Shown: positions 48,908 to 62,794 of the stretch, in pieces
Position numbering within the stretch: the first letter of the stretch is position 1
Layout: every line of letters starts with the position of its first letter
Source of the DNA: Piromyces finnis
Lineage: Eukaryota; Neocallimastigomycota; Neocallimastigomycetes; Neocallimastigales; Neocallimastigaceae
DNA: 64,000 bases
NCBI GenBank assembly: GCA_002104945.1
Contig: MCFH01000008.1
Coordinates: 674,501-738,500, forward strand
Direction: 5' to 3'
The notes under the pieces: generated by a model
What the model was told of the DNA's origin: nothing
The model's database searches: none
What the model saw: only the letters and a program-made list of their open reading frames with translations
Position numbers and translations under genes: made by a program

Positions 48908-50792
48908 ATGGGACAACAAACTATTGAACTTCCAATCATTGATGATTTTCATACTCATCTTCGTCAAGGAGCTATAACTAAGCTTATTGCTAAACAAGTT
49001 TCTGATGGTGGTGTTGGTTTAGCTTATGTTATGGTATTTATTTATTGAAAAAAGCACACATACACAAACACATTAATAAATGTAATTTCAATTAATAGTA
49101 AGATTATTTTTATTATTAAATTTATTTTAATAAAAGCCAAATCTTCAACCTCCAATTAAGACTACTGAAGAAGCTTTAGAATACAAAAAAATTCTCCAAT
49201 CATATAATCCAGATGTTGAATATTTAATGACTTTATATTTAACTCCAGATTTAACTCCAGAAGAAATTTACAAAGCCGCTGAAGCTGGAATCGTTGGTAA
49301 GTTTTATTATATTTTTATTATATATTAAATTAATTTATAAATTTAACTATATAAATATATTAATTTGTTATCAATTATTTTAATAATTTATCATTATTAT
49401 TACTAATATAAAAATAATTACATTTTATAAATATACTCTAGGTGTAAAATCCTATCCAAGAGGTGTAACCACTAATAGCGATAGTGGTGTTGAAAGTTAT
49501 ACCATTTATTATGATGTTTTTAGAGCTATGGAAAAAGTTAACATGGTTCTTAATATTCATGGTGAAGTTCCAAGTAGTCCAGATAGTGTAAATTATATTT
49601 GTTTTTTATTATCATTTTTCGGTTTTTTTGAATAACTTTTTTAAATGTGAAATTTAAATTTCTTACTTTTTTTTTTATTTCTTATTGTAAATATATATAT
49701 AAAATATATATCAATATATTATATAATAATTAGAATATATGTGTTATGAATGCGGAAATTGAATTTTTAAAGAATTTAGAAGAATTACACAGAGATTTCC
49801 CAAATTTAAAAATAGTTTTAGAACATGCTACTACAAAAGAGTCTATTAAATTAGTAAGTATTTAATTAATTAGAAATATTCGTATAATAGGGTGAAAAAA
49901 TACATTAATTATAATAACATTATTATTTTATAGATTAAACAAATCAATTCACCAAATGTTGCTTGCTCAATTACTGTTCACCATCTTCAATTAATTATGG
50001 ATGATTGGGCTGGTCAATGTCACAATTTCTGTAAACCAGTTGCTAAGTATCCAACTGATCGTGAAGCCCTTCGTAGTGTTATTAAGGAAGGTTAGTATCG
50101 TTAATAATAAATTCAGTAATCATATTAATTATAGTAGTATATTTTAAGAAATAGGGATATATGATGTTAATAATGAAAAACTTCTAATGAAATAAAGATA
50201 ATAGTAATGATTAAAGATTATTAATACTGATATCCATGCTTTTTGATACAATATAGTATATTAACATTAAAATATTGAAATTAATTATTATGAATTTAAT
50301 AGTAATAATTATAAATTTAAATTGTCTTCTATTTCCAATTATAATAACAATAATAATTTAAGGTCACCCACAATTTTTCCTTGGATCTGACTCAGCTCCA
50401 CACCCACGTGCAAAAAAAGAAAGTGTTAAAGCTCCAGCAGGTGTTTTCACTACACCAAATATTTTACCATATTTAGCTGATATTTTCGAAGGTTTTGGCT
50501 GTTTAGATAAATTACATGACTTCTGCTGTGTTAATGGTATACATAAATACAATTAATTTAATATTTAATATATATATATAAATAATTATATATATAATAT
50601 TTATTATATATAAATACAATAGGAAGAAAATTTTATGGTTTACCACTTAATTTAGATACACGTAAAAAAGTAACTTTAGTTAGAACTCCAAATTGTATAC
50701 CTGATGAATATCCATATGAAGATGAAAATGGTGAAAAACAAGCCGTTGTTCCATATTTAGCTAATAAAACTATTAACTGGAAGTTACAATAA
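48908..50792 (+). CDS. URA4: Dihydroorotase (class II, PyrC/Ura4 type), seven exons
   Basis: Third step of de novo pyrimidine synthesis: reversible cyclisation of carbamoyl-aspartate to dihydroorotate, in the cytosol. The seven exons run from ATG 48908-48910 to TAA 50790-50792, all with gt...ag junctions. The protein is about 345 residues, as for stand-alone fungal and bacterial PyrC-type enzymes. Metal ligands are visible: DFHTHLRQG (HxH, exon 1), the carbamylated Lys in VKSYPRGVTTNS, His in NIHGE and EHATT, and the final Asp in GSDSAPHP. ITVHHLQL, a further family block, is present. It is not a domain of a CAD-like protein. The G-rich codons seen in highly expressed neighbours are less marked. 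Confidence 0.95.
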
Positions 50793-51298
50793 ATTCATTC
50801 ATTCAGAAAAAAATTGAAGAAATCAAAAACGTAAATACAAGATACAAAATAAAAAAAAAAAAAGATCAAAGAGAAGTTATATTTATAAATATATATTAAA
50901 AAAGATATTTATTATAATATCAAATCACATTAATAATTGGACAATACTGATGCAAAAAACAATATATAAATTCACTATATTTAATGGGTAATATCATTTT
51001 GAATAAATAAAAATTAAATAATATTAAAAGAAATAGAAATAATATTAAAAGATTAAAAAATTATAATAACTATTATAAATATTATTTCAAATATATATTA
51101 TTGTATTATATATTACAAAAATGCAAATAATTCAAAATATGAATATATTAAATAAATGATTAAAGTATTAAGAGTAATAATATATAAAAACATTGAGGAA
51201 TCAAGGTATTATATTTTCCTCTTTATTAATTTACTGAATACTATAAAATATATGGTATATGTTAAAAATTATATATTTTTGGATTGTTATTTATAATA
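50793..51298. other. Intergenic region between convergent URA4 and DUF4604 genes
   Basis: AT-rich 3' flanks of both genes. No other feature is seen. Confidence 0.6.
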
Positions 51299-52296
51299 TT
51301 ATTGTTCATCATCCATGCTAAAGGAAAGAAGTGTTTTCTGTTTTCTAGCTTTATTATGTCTTTTACTCTTTAGCTTTTTATTGCTATCAGGATTATTTTT
51401 AACATCAATTTCATGTTTTTCTTCATTAAGCTTTCTTTTAATACCTTTTGAAGAAGAAATTAAATCATTATCTTCTTTGTGAGAAACTGGCTTTCTAAAA
51501 ATAACTTTTTTAGGTTGTAATGAATCTCTTTTTAATTCATTTCCAAATGTATATTCATTATAATCAATATCATTATTTTTATTTATTTCTTTTTTAATTG
51601 AATCTCTTCCCGTTTCTTTATAATTTTTGTCATATATTATTTTTTTCTTTTGAAATATTTTATTAAACCTTGACTCTTCAAATTCCTTTTCTTTTGAATT
51701 TTCAATTTGTATTTCTTCTGAGATTTCTTTTTTTATTTTTATTTTATTTTTAATATTGAAAATATATAAAACTATATTAACAATAATAACTTGCTATGGA
51801 ATTTATTAATTAGATTAATATTAAAATATTATAAAACATTACTTTTATTAGGATTATTAATAAGATATTGTTCCATTTCTTCTTTAGAAAAATCTTTTTC
51901 CTCGTTTAATACTACAATTTGAGGTTGTTCATCGTCAATGTCATCTTTATTTTTTTCTTTTTTTAATTTTTCAATTTCTTCTTCACTTCGGTCTATATGA
52001 GAAGGCTTTAAAAAATTCTGCAGAAATTTTGGTTTTTGATCTTATATTTATGAAAATGTAATAATTTAAACAATAAATTAGTATTACTAATAATAAAAAT
52101 ATTTCAAATTTAAAGTATTATTTAAATATAAAGAAAAAATAATAGTATAAAAAATTGTCATTTCCAATTACTTGTAATAAACTATATAATTATTAAATTA
52201 TTAAAATTTAAATAAATTTATTTTGCTAATATTAAATAATATACCAATAAAAGATAGAGATTGTCTATATTGATATGAAGATTTCTTTTCATTCAT
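51299..52296 (-). CDS. DUF4604 / KIAA1143-like nuclear protein, three exons
   Basis: Small charged, conserved eukaryotic protein of unknown function. It reads on the minus strand from ATG 52294-52296 (exon 1 about 52246-52296), then exon 2 about 51846-52041, then exon 3 about 51299-51728, to TAA 51299-51301. Family hallmarks: an N-terminal SSYQYRQSLSFI, the core DDEQPQIVVLNEEKDFSKEEMEQYL (compare the DEEQPQVVVL and DLS-x-EE block of KIAA1143), a basic middle with KVIFRKPVS, and the C-terminal motif KTLLSFSMDDEQ, where family members end in a similar LSF plus acidic residues. Rich in Lys/Glu and probably disordered. Likely nuclear, given the KKLKSKRHNKARKQK basic cluster (inference). Confidence 0.8.
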
Positions 52297-52558
52297 TTTT
52301 AATTATGTTAGGTATTATAAATTAAAGTGATATATAATTAAATGAATTATACACATCTATATTTTTACTTTAAGTTGATTTAAAATTGATTGGTGGAAAT
52401 AATAAAATTTGTTTATTTAGTTTAAAAAATTATAGAAAGAAAGTTTAAAATTTAATTGATAATATAAAGAATAACTTTAAAATAGAAAAAAGAGAATATA
52501 TTATAGTAAAATTATATTTAACAAAGTAATATTCATTATACAAACATATTAATAAGTA

Positions 52559-52661
52559 ATGGTTTTACCAGATATACCAGGTATATTATTAAATCCTGCA
52601 ATTGAGAGAGTGAAAATACGACATGTTGCGGATTTAATGAAAGTAAAACATAATAGGTATA

Positions 52662-52700
<39 letters not shown>

Positions 52701-53663
52701 AAAAAAACTAAATATACAATAGAAGCATTATAAATTTAAATACAATTATTAATTCTATTTTTTGATTTCAAAATAATATAATATAATTCGTTATAAAATA
52801 AAGATTTCCAGGCGCACAACCAGTTAGTTTTAGCAATGAACATTTTTCTGAGTTAGAAAATGAAAATTACTTTGTGAGTGAAAAAGCAGATGGTGTTCGT
52901 TGCTTATTGTTTGTTTGTAAAAATATTGAACAAAACAAAATGGAAGCATTTTTAGTAAGCATTATAGTTTGATAATTTAAATTTATTTAAATAAATTTTG
53001 AATTAATAATTGAAGTGTAATTTTAACCAATACTCTATGTAATTTATGCAATACTAATATGAAAGATCGATAGAAAGAATAAATATAAGTATGTTGAAAA
53101 TTTATGGTTTCCTGTACCTAATGATAACACATTTACTCATTTTCATAATGATACAATAATTGATGGCGAATTGGTTTTGGATGAACTTGAAAATGGAAAG
53201 GTATTTTAATATAATATTTCATGTTGACTATTTTATTTATATAATATAAATATTTTTAATTTAATACTCTTTAATAACAATTCTATTAAAATAAAATTAT
53301 TTTAAATTATTTTAATTTTAAATATAAATTTATAAGGAAAATTAAGATTTTTAATTTTTGATCTTGTTGTATACGATGGAGAATATTTAGCAGGAAGAGA
53401 ATATAGTAAACGTTTGGGTGTAAATATTTTAGAATTATTTTTTGTTTTATTATTAAGATTAATAAAGAAGATATTTAATTTTATTAATATTGTGAATTTA
53501 TATTTCATCGTATACAAGTATTTACAAAATTACATTTTGAGTCCATATAAAAAATACTTACAATATAATAAAGAATATGCTGAAAATGTTCCGTTTACGT
53601 TAGTATTAACTACTAATATTAATATTTATATATATTTTAGTACTAAATCCTTAACATATGTTT

Positions 53664-53698
<35 letters not shown>

Positions 53699-54723
53699 TT
53701 AAAAGAGTTGAATTGAAAAAACTTCATTTATCTTATAGAATGAATGATGTTTTTGAAGAACAAAAGTTATTAAAACATAAAAGTGATGGTTTAATATTTA
53801 CTTCTGAATCATCACCATATATATCAGGAAATTGCAACAAAATGTAAAGTATAGTTTACTTTAAAAATAATTAGAAAATGTAAGTTTAAATGATATTTAT
53901 TTTTCTTATATTATTTAAATAATTTATTATAGGCTTAAATGGAAACCAATAAAAGAAAATTCAATTGATTTTAAGGTTCATTATATTGAGGAGGAACATA
54001 AATTTACTTTAAATATTTGGGGTAATGGAAAAACTCATTTCTATTTTGCAGATTTGAATATAGATGACCCAAATATGCAAAAAGAGTAATTATTGATACT
54101 TTTGTATTGATGTATGTAAAATTTTGTTATTAAAAATTAAGTTTAATAATATTTTTTTATATTATAGATGGGAAGAAAACCCACCAGAAGGAAAAATTAT
54201 AGAATGTTATTTTGAAAATGAATGCTGGCATTTCATGAGATTTAGAGATGATAAAGAAAATGCGAATCATGAAACCACAGTAAAAAAAATCATAAAGAGT
54301 ATCAGAGATAATGTAGAAAGAGATGAGGTAATTTTTATTTAATATATAAAGTATTATTTTAAAATGATTCCTATATTAAAATTAATATATAAATATTATT
54401 ATTAGCTTTTACAACATACACAAATAATAAGAAATAACTGGAAACAAAGAGAAATAGATAAAAGACATGGTGTTCATCAACCACAAGCTAGAACTCAACC
54501 ACAACAGAGTAGATCACAACAATATAACCATTATTATCAAAATCAACAAACAAATAAAACCAATATAAATAATAATCGTCAAAATAATGAAATAAATAAA
54601 AATAATATTTATAGTGAAATGCTTGAAAATGAAATTAATAAAGATGAAGGAAATTCCAGGAAGAGAAATATTAATAATCCGAAAGTTGAAAATGAAAGAA
54701 ATATTAAGAAATCAAGATATTAA
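52559..54723 (+). CDS. CEG1: mRNA-capping guanylyltransferase, nine exons (one suspected missing base)
   Basis: Transfers GMP from GTP to the 5' diphosphate end of nascent mRNA in the nucleus. Exons are 52559-52656, 52804-52954, 53066-53200, 53337-53419, 53519-53598, 53706-53843, 53933-54085, 54168-54327 and 54406-54723. Nucleotidyltransferase motifs in order: I with the lysine nucleophile (EKADGVR), III (FLIDRKNKY), IIIa (IIDGELV), IV (SDGLIF) and V (LKWKP), then the OB-fold with ENECWHFMRFRDDK. No N-terminal triphosphatase domain, so it is fungal-type and the triphosphatase should be encoded elsewhere. The tail is Gln/Asn-rich. All junctions are in phase except exon 3 to 4, where one base is lacking within or just before the gaaaatta run at 53337. 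A sequencing or assembly slip in the A run is the simplest explanation. Confidence 0.9.
53337..53345 (+). other. CEG1: Suspected one-base deletion in CEG1 exon 4
   Basis: Exon 3 ends in phase 0 at 53200, but the conserved KLRFLIFDLVVYDGE segment of exon 4 needs one more base after the tataag acceptor. Exon 4 (83 nt) leaves in the phase expected if it were 84 nt. No microexon was found in the intron. Confidence 0.5.
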
Positions 54724-55924
54724 TAGAAATATAAAATATTTTTTTTATTTATACTATTAATACTTATATACCCTTAACATTTATCCATTATTTCATAAAT
54801 ATAATATCAAATGTTGTAATTCAAAAGTAACAATATTTTAAATTTAAGTTAAAATAAAAAATAATTAATAATTAGAAGATGTTATAAATAAATTTTAATA
54901 TATATCAATAAATATTAAAATTTAATAATTTTAATATAAATCAATAAATATTAAATTTTAATATTTATTAATTATGATTATTTATTAAAGGTGATTGGTT
55001 TGAAATAGATTTTATTTTTATTGTTACTTTTTTTTTTTTTCATCTTTTTTTTTTTTTTTATTTTATTTTATAATTTTATTATAAAATATTTGAAATTTAA
55101 ATTTGGTAAATTAAAAATTTATATTTTTAGTTTTCTAATTATATAAACAAAAATCATAGAAATAAATAATAATAATAATATTTAAAAAAAGTAAATATAT
55201 TTAAAAATGAATAATAATTTATTATTCATTTAATATCAATTTTAATTCTTTGGAAAAGATATTTATTAGGGAAAAAATAATTAAATTTCATTGCAATTGT
55301 TTTTTTAAATTAATTTACATTTAATTATATATTCATCAAATAAATTTTTCAATTAAAAATATAAAACAAAGAAGAATTAGAAAATATTAAATATATAAGC
55401 AATTTTTCCTTTTTTAATTAATAAAATCGGTAATAATAACACAAATACTTATAGACAAATAAATTTTATTAATTCAACAATTTATATTCAAAATTTTATA
55501 ATTTTGAAAATAATAATAAAAGAAGTTCATTCCATTTGTTTGTATTGAATAAGCTAAACAATATGTAATGCAATGTATTTTTATTAAATACTCAAATAAA
55601 TTTATCAATTACTATTTGAAAAATATTATATATGAGATATTAATATATATTCCAAAATATATAGTTACGAAGAATATATTTACTTATTATATAAATTAAA
55701 CCACTATATATACTTTTTTTTATTAATATTTCAATTCAGCAATTTTATTTTATATATGAAATCAAAATTATTTATTATTATATTTATTATTATTTTTTTA
55801 AAAATCATTAAATGAAATTATTTTTTTCTAGAAAGATTATTATGCTATATTATTAATATAAATTATTAACAAAATATTTTGGTATATTAATTACTTAATC
55901 AAACAATTAATTTAGGAATATAAA
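54724..55924. other. Intergenic region between CEG1 and UTP7
   Basis: 1.2 kb of AT-rich DNA with T tracts near 55030. It includes a short imperfect repeat of a tatatcaataaatatt-like unit near 54900-54960. No gene is seen. Confidence 0.55.
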
Positions 55925-58710
55925 ATGGTTAAAAAAAGCAAAAAAGAAGATATTAATAGTAAGGACATTAGTCCTGAAATTTTAAAGAAAATGAACAAAT
56001 ACAATAGAGGTCAGAGCGCCGAAATAAGGTCCATAAATGATAAAAAGGTTAAAGGTAATATGAAGAAATTTGAAAGAAAAAATAAAGAAGCAGCTTTTAA
56101 ATCAGTTCAATCTGAATTGCTTTTAACTGAAGAGGCTGGGTAATTATTTAGTAATAAAATAATTAAATGAACAATAATATTTATATGCTTTAAATAGTAT
56201 AATATTTTTATTTCATTTTATATTTATATATGTTTGGTGTATTGATTTTTTATATTTTTATTTAATTTTAATATAAAAATATAATTTTTTTCATTAATAA
56301 TATTTAAAATAAAATTATATTTTTAAAACAATGAAATTAAAATTAATATTTGTTATTAAACATTAAAATGCGATTTATATATACATGCACAGTTATTTAG
56401 AAGCAGAAGGAATGGAAAAAACTTATAAATTTACTCAGGACCAAATTAGAGAAAATGTTGATCTTAGTACACAAGCAAGAGTAAATATTATATAAAAATA
56501 ATATTATTGATATTAATATTATTATAAAAGCATTTGCTTATATTTTATGTAAACTTATATAATATAATATAATAGATGTTTAATTTAGATCTTAATACTT
56601 TTGGACCATATACTTTTGATTATACAAGAAATGGAAGGTAATATTAACGTATTGGTATAAAAATCATTAAAGTTATATTTATTTTAACAATATAAAATAA
56701 TAAATTAGAGATATGCTTATTGCAGGTAAAAAAGGTCATATTTCTACTTTTAATTGGAAAAATGGAAAATTAGGTTGTGAGTTATTTTTAAATGAAACAG
56801 TTAGAGATGCTAAGTAAGTATTTAATATTAATAATAGGAAAAGCAACCCTAATAAGCATAATTCTTTATTTTTATTGAAATATATCATATATATTAATAT
56901 TTTTTTTATATTAAATAAAAACCATATTATCTAATAAAAAATAATAATGTTAAGATGGCTTCACAATGAAACAATGTTTGCAGTAGCACAAAAAAAATAT
57001 ACATATATTTATGATTCTACTGGTATGGAACTTCATTGCCTTCGTAAACATACTGAAGTTAATAAGCTTGAATTTCTACCATACCATTTTCTTTTAGTTA
57101 CTATTGGTAATGCTGGTTGGTTAAAATACCAAGATACATCAACTGGTAATAGAGTTGCTGAATTTAATACTAAACTTGGAAGATGTGATTGTATGGTACA
57201 AAATCCATATAACGGTATTATTAATCTTGGTCATAGCAATGGTAAGAATACTATTATTTTATATTAATATATTATTATTAACTCCCCTCAAAAAAAAAAA
57301 ATAATAATAATAATAATAAAAAAAAAAGCTAAAAAGGATATTAAAAACTTCATTATTCATTTCTAAGGTACTGTAACTTTATGGTCACCATCAATGTCAT
57401 CACCTTTAGTTAAAATGTTTTGTCATAAATCTCCAGTACAATCCATTGCTATTGATAATGGAGGATAGTAAGTATTAATTTATTATTATTTCAATTATAT
57501 TTATTTATGTTGGTATTTTTATTTATGAAAATATAAAAATCAAAATAAATAATCTAAATAGCTATATGGCTACAGCTGGTTTAGACTCAAGAGTAAAAAT
57601 ATGGGATTTAAGAACTTACAAAGAACTTCAAAATTATTTATCACCAACCCCAGCTGCATCATTATCTATATCTCAAAAAGGTCTATTAGCTGTTGGTTTT
57701 GGTCCTCATGTTAATGTAATAATAGATTAAATATTGAAGTATTAAAACTATGTTTAATATTATTTAGAAATAACAAAAAATGCTAAATTTATATGTATAT
57801 ATATTTTTTACAAATATTGATATTAATTTATTAGATATGGAAAGACGCTTTTAAAGAAAAACAGAAATCGCCTTATATGTCACATTTACAACCATCTTGC
57901 TCTATTAAAACTATAAAATTCTGTCCTTTTGAAGATATTCTTGGTCTTGGTCATGATAAAGGATTTTCAAGTATAGTTATACCAGGTTCTGGTGAACCAA
58001 ACTTTGATAGTTTGGAAGCTAATCCTTATGAAACTGTTAAGCAACGTAGAGAAAAAGAAGTTCACGATCTTCTCGAAAAGGTATATATTAAATTAAATAA
58101 AACATTTACAGTTGAATAGATAATTATTAATGTATTAAATTTTTAAAACTTAATATTTTATAGCTTCAACCAGAAACTATCGCTCTTAATCCTAACTTTA
58201 TTGGTAGTGTTGATCGTGCATCTAAAGATATAATTAGAGAAGAGAAGAAACTAGAATGGGAGGTAAGAAATAGAAAATTTTAATATTATTTAATAAAAAA
58301 TATAATAAAATAAAATATTAAGACCAAAATGTTTTTTTTTTTTTTTTTTTTTTACATAAAATTAAATATCCTTATAAAGGCTGCTCATCCAAATGAAAAA
58401 TTTGAACCAAGAAAAAGAAGTCGTGGTAAATCATCTTCTCTTCGTCGTTATCTTCGTAAACAAACACATGTTATTGATGAAAAGAAGGTAGTTTCAAATT
58501 AACTTTAACTAAAAATAATGTGTTTAATAATATTTTTATTATTATAATGATATTCTAAATAATACAAAAATTTTTAAAATCGTTTTATAGGAAAAATTAA
58601 AGAAAGAATTACAAAGATTAGAAACTGAAAAGAAAAGAAAAGCAATGGGTATTACTGAAGATCATAAACCTTCTGCCCTAGATAGATTTTCAAAAAAACC
58701 AAGAACATAA
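55925..58710 (+). CDS. UTP7: U3 snoRNP-associated WD-repeat protein UTP7 / WDR46, eleven exons
   Basis: Component of the small-subunit processome needed for 18S rRNA maturation in the nucleolus. Eleven exons run from ATG 55925 to TAA 58708-58710. The N-terminus is basic ([20 protein letters not shown]). The family-specific start [25 protein letters not shown] follows, then a WD40 propeller with [50 protein letters not shown] and [18 protein letters not shown]. Next is the hallmark [20 protein letters not shown] and NPNFIGSVD. The end is basic: [17 protein letters not shown] and a Lys-rich coiled tail. Frames join cleanly at the checked junctions. The many introns carry A/T microsatellites and a T tract near 58330. 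Confidence 0.93.
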
Positions 58711-59194
58711 ATAATCTTTTAGATTAACAATGAAAATTAAATAATGAAAATAATTTTAATATATTTTACTTTTTCTTGACAATGTAATTTGAAGTAATAA
58801 TATATTTTTTTAATTATTTTAACATAAATATATTCAAAAATTTAAAATATAATTTATAGAATTTTTATTTTTTTTTATAATAATTAATTTATTTATTTTT
58901 TTTGAAAATATAATAACAATTACATTAATAAAACATAGAATATTTTTTTTATACAAGTCTATATTTATTATTTTGTTATTCTGTTCTATTTTGTTTTATG
59001 GCTATTGCTAATTATTATTAATATATTATTTGTTTTATGTTTTATATTTATAACTTTTTTTTAATATTTTATTTATGATGAATTTAATAATTACAAATTT
59101 TTAAATTGAAAGTATATATATGATAAATATATAAATATATAATTGAAATGAAATGAATAAGATTGTAATATATTGATATTATATTTTAATTAAT
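58711..59194. other. Intergenic region between convergent UTP7 and enkurin genes
   Basis: AT-rich 3' flanks. No feature is seen. Confidence 0.6.
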
Positions 59195-59353
59195 TTATAG
59201 GTATTGAGGTGCTGATGATAAGTCAACATAGATATTTGGAAATTCAAATTTTTTAATATCTTTTTCATATTGTTTTAGTTGTTTTTCCATATTTGTTTTT
59301 CTTAAATATTAAACAATGATATTAATGTTTAATTAAATTAAATTAAATAAAAT

Positions 59354-59384
<31 letters not shown>

Positions 59385-60671
59385 TAAAATAAAATAAATA
59401 ATATAATATTATATTATTATTATGTCTTTATTATAAAAATAATATATACTTTATAATCTTTGGTACTGTATCCGAAATTAAACTCATTTTTTGATATTGG
59501 TTATTTAATGTTTGATAATTATCTTTTAAACCTTGAAGAATAATTTCTTTTTGAGCACTTGGAATACAAACTAAGTGTCGAGTTCCTTTTTGTGTACGTT
59601 CGAATTCATTTATTATTTCTTCTTTTTCTTTCTTAAGTTTTTGTTGCTCTAATTCAAACATACGTTTATCCAAATATTTTGGTTTTTTACCGTAATCCTT
59701 TTTGTTAACATAATATCGTGGTGGTGGTTTCACATTCTTTGGAGCTACAAATTAAATAATAAAAAAATTTATTAATAATTGTATATTATTATATCAATAA
59801 TAATTTTGATTAAAGTATACTTGAATGAATGGCATCGAGTGCATTTATTGTAATATAATCTTTGTTATTTGGTTTCGAAATAATTGGTGATTCTGTAGGA
59901 AGTGGTGGCTTAATAAATAACCTTGAGGATTCTTTTTAAAAAATATATAAGTATGAAAATATTTTAAAATATGTTATATAGAGCTAAATAAAATTTTATA
60001 TTATTGTTTACCCTGTGATTTAACATGGTACTTAATTTTTTCTCCATCATTTTTTTTTAAATAATTACTTGGATTTGTTTTTTTAGCTTTACCAAATGGA
60101 AGTCCATAAATACCATTTGATATTGGATTATGACTTTTATGTTCTTCTAATTTCACTTTGTCAGAATAAATTGATCTATATATATCTTTTCTTATCTTTC
60201 CTTTATTTTTAAGTATTGCCTCATGATTAATTCCTTTATCAGAATCATTAAATGGGTAATTTAAAAAGGCACATCCACTTGTACTATAATAAAAAAAGAA
60301 ATTATTGATAAATACATTGTTGTAAAATTTTATTTGGATACAGTTTAATCAATAAACATAAAAAATACCTTATATCTGATAGCCTTTTAATTTAATATAT
60401 AATATATTATATAAGATTGAAATAATATATATAAGTAATTAATGTTTATTATATAATTTTCAATAATATTATATTTACAAAGCAAAATAAATCTATATAA
60501 TCATTTTTACTTATAAACGGATTCATTATTTGAATTTAATGGAGGAATTATCGTTTTTTGCCCTTGTACATAAACATATTTTTTGTCCTTTCCAGCCTTA
60601 ACTTCTGAAATAATTGGATCACGAAGAAAAGGTCCTCTTGTTGGAAATGTAGCAACACTAATAGCTACCAT
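59195..60671 (-). CDS. ENKUR: Enkurin-domain protein (flagellar axoneme), five exons
   Basis: Enkurin is an axonemal protein, known in animals as a microtubule inner protein and calmodulin/channel adaptor. It reads on the minus strand from ATG 60669-60671 to TAA 59195-59197. Exon 1 begins MVAISVATFPTRGPFLRDP. Exon 2 contains SNGIYGLPFGKAKKTNPSNYL. Exon 3 has KDYITINALDAIHS, matching the NFINTNAADII block of animal enkurin. Exon 4 holds PPPRYYVNKKDYGKKPKYL and the ENKUR core QKEIILQGLKDNYQTLNNQYQKMSL. Exon 5 completes it with TNMEKQLKQYEKDIKKFE. An (aaat)-rich tract sits in the last intron. Flagellar enkurin in a fungus implies motile zoospores, which fits a chytrid-type lineage and argues against yeasts and mushrooms. 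Confidence 0.85.
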
Positions 60672-61327
60672 TTTATTTAATTTTATATGATAATTATTTT
60701 TTAATTATAGTTTTCCAATTATATTTTGAATTTATAATAATTGTGATAATGATTGTTATCTTCTTTTTTTTTTTTTTTTAATAATATTAAAGAAATATTT
60801 TTTTTTCCTCAAATTTCGAAATAATTTCCTATTTTTTAAAAATTATTAAAGTTTAAATAAATAATAAAATTTACTTTTATATATATTTATATATTTTACT
60901 TTTAATATCTTCTTTTTCGTAAAAAATATATATTTATATTTTAAATTGAAAATATAATCAAATGTTTAAAAATCTATATTAATTTATCGTAATCATTAAA
61001 TAAAAACATTATCCTTTACCAAAAACTCTCAAAGTATATTTTTAAAAATAAATTAATATTATATATATATATCATTAAAAACTAAATTTTATAATATAAT
61101 TTAGTTATAAAATTTGAAATAAAAAATAAGGTTATTTATCTTATTACTTTAATATATATATTTTTCGATAAATATATTTTATTAAAACAAAGTTTGAATA
61201 TATTATATTAAAACTGATCAAGTTATTAAATCATATATATTTTAATTAATATATGTTTTTACATATTAAAATAAAAAGTGAAATTATCTCCCATAAAAAA
61301 TAAAAGTTAATTTACTATTATATATTT

Positions 61328-61362
<35 letters not shown>

Positions 61363-61561
61363 TTATATTTAATATAAATTAATAATTAAATAAAGTTTAC
61401 TATAAATATACACTAAAAATTGAATATCATATATAATAAAAGAATTTTTTTATTGTATGAATAATAGATGTATTTCTATTTTATTATATTATGTATAAAA
61501 AACTAAATAGTAAAAAGAAGCGTTTGTATATTATGTAAAAAGCAAAAATAAATAAATAAAT

Positions 61562-61593
<32 letters not shown>

Positions 61594-61866
61594 AAAAATA
61601 CTTTATAATTTAATAATAGAATAAATAATATTTTTATAAAATATTTTTATTTTCTATTTAATTTACTCTAAAAATTAACAAATAAAACTGATTGCTTGTA
61701 AATTTATTAATTTACTATTTATTATGGAAAAAAAAATATTAAATTGTAATATTTCATATAAATAACTAATAATTAATAAATATATTTATATGAGATAGGG
61801 TATTAATATTAATTATTTTTTATATATAAATTATTGATTGTTATTTGATGAATTAACAATATTTAC
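60672..61866. other. Intergenic region upstream of enkurin
   Basis: 1.2 kb of AT-rich DNA with a 28-base T run near 61330-61357 and an A/(ta)n tract near 61555-61590. No gene is seen. Confidence 0.55.
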
Positions 61867-62462
61867 TTATGTTGTTGCATTTGTAGGCTTATCTGATATG
61901 GTATTGTTTGGTATGGAATTATCCCGATTACTATCTCTTATTCTATCTCTATCATTATTTCTTTGTCTGTCATGATTTATCCCTGACCAACGATGATCCC
62001 GTCTATTAAAATCTGAACTATAGTATGATGAATTATTATTTCTATTATTATTCCAATTATTGTGATTGCTATAAGTTGAATCATAATCTATATCCCTTCT
62101 CCTTTCCCGGTCTCTAAAATAATCTCTGTCCTTATTTGAATTACGATCTCTATCATTTCTTGAATCTCTTATATCATTAATTCTGTTGTATGAATTATTC
62201 GTTCCCAATATTGAAGAATCTGTTAATTCATTCTTCTTTAGGATAGTTGAGTTATTTGTTGAAAATGACTCTGATAGTAAACTTGAATTAGTTTTACTAT
62301 CTATTAAATTTTTTTGAATATTATTATTTATTGAATTTGTTATAACTTTCATGTTATCTGAAAAAGAACTTATATTATTATTTATTGTTGTGGCTTGAGA
62401 TATTATTGATTTGTTTAAATTTGGGTTGTCTAATGGCATATTACTATTATTATTACTACTAC

Positions 62463-62493
<31 letters not shown>

Positions 62494-62730
62494 TGAATTA
62501 TCTTTATTTAATGAATTTGACATAGAGTTTTGATTATTAGAAATTTCGTTTTTATTATCCATATTATCTATAGAAGAAGGTATACTTATTTTATTATTGT
62601 TTCCCTCAAAACTGTGCGTTATTCTTTTTTGATCTCTTCCAAGACTATTTTTTCTTAAATGTACAGAAGATTCTCTTTCTTGATATGGTCTAATATTTAT
62701 TCTTGATCTATCTCTACTGTGGTATAAATA

Positions 62731-62794
<64 letters not shown>

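Noticed and set aside
53414..53716. 100-codon ORF ending in poly-Asn within CEG1
   Set aside because: It reads through introns 4 and 5; only 53519-53598 of it is exon.
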